The notes under the pieces: model-generated
What the model was told of the DNA's origin: nothing
Seen by the model: the letters and a program-made list of their open reading frames with translations, nothing else
Database searches by the model: none
Part shown: positions 37,323 to 37,361 of the stretch, one piece after another
How positions within the stretch are numbered: position 1 is the stretch's first letter
Layout of the letters: the number at the start of each line of letters is the position of its first letter
Translations under genes and position numbers: made by a program
From: Streptococcus lactarius
GTDB lineage: Bacteria; Bacillota; Bacilli; Lactobacillales; Streptococcaceae
Direction of reading: 5' to 3'
Assembly (NCBI RefSeq): GCF_016642265.1
Contig: NZ_MRXX01000004.1
Coordinates: forward strand, 1 to 37,361
DNA: 37,361 nt

Positions 37323-37359
37323 GAGGCTGGGACGAAAGTTCCAGCCTCTTCTTGTTTTT
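37323..37359 (+). terminator. Terminator of the LysM protein gene
   Basis: An 11-bp stem beginning GAGGCTGG with a GAAA tetraloop and one G-U pair, followed by TTCTTGTTTTT. Hairpins of this GAGGCTGG type recur in streptococcal genomes. Confidence 0.9.
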
Positions 37360-37361
37360 GG

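Overview
The window is the chromosomal replication-origin region of a Streptococcus of the mitis/sanguinis type. The evidence is the mitis-group-like 5' end of 16S rRNA, the dnaA-dnaN and parB-htrA-rlmH order, the comDE genes set between tRNA genes, comX next to an rRNA operon, and low-GC coding with strong AAGGAGG ribosome binding sites. The species cannot be fixed from the sequence alone.

Layout. Position 1-163 is the start of a 16S gene reading leftward, with its promoter at 312-340. Then come comX (competence sigma factor), tRNA-Glu, and a long leftward gene string: ychF, pth, mfd, rqcP-like S4 gene, divIC/ftsB, a 42-aa gene, a serine hydrolase, tilS, hpt and ftsH. A small rightward YehR-like lipoprotein gene sits at 12549. 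DUF951, dnaN and dnaA follow. oriC is split into two DnaA-box clusters, one on each side of dnaA; the dnaA-dnaN gap holds a DnaA-trio unwinding element. parB and htrA continue leftward, and htrA has a CiaR-type promoter. To the right are rlmH, tRNA-Arg, comD, comE, tRNA-Glu, tRNA-Asn, a leftward YfhO-family gene, a leftward ABC-F gene, trpS, guaB, leftward recF and yaaA, two M16 peptidase-like genes, a short RodZ-like gene, pgsA, the ECF transporter core ecfA1-ecfA2-ecfT, and a secreted LysM/transglycosylase-like protein.

Most genes point away from oriC, so they are co-oriented with replication. The exceptions are the lipoprotein gene on the left, and yfhO, the ABC-F gene, recF and yaaA on the right.

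How the parts work together. DnaA, DnaN, ParB, two exact parS palindromes (inside yfhO and ecfA1) and the DnaA boxes form the replication and segregation core. ComD/ComE, ComX and HtrA (under CiaR) are the competence and stress-control circuit around it. The most unusual feature is that the segment where comC, the pheromone precursor gene, should lie (19020-19378) contains no plausible ComC. The receptor/regulator pair therefore looks orphaned. Other points of interest are a CiaR site placed next to a DnaA-box pair, a 59-bp tandem dyad upstream of trpS, an ABC-F protein with one canonical and one degenerate ATP site, and a possible ComE-type repeat upstream of comX.
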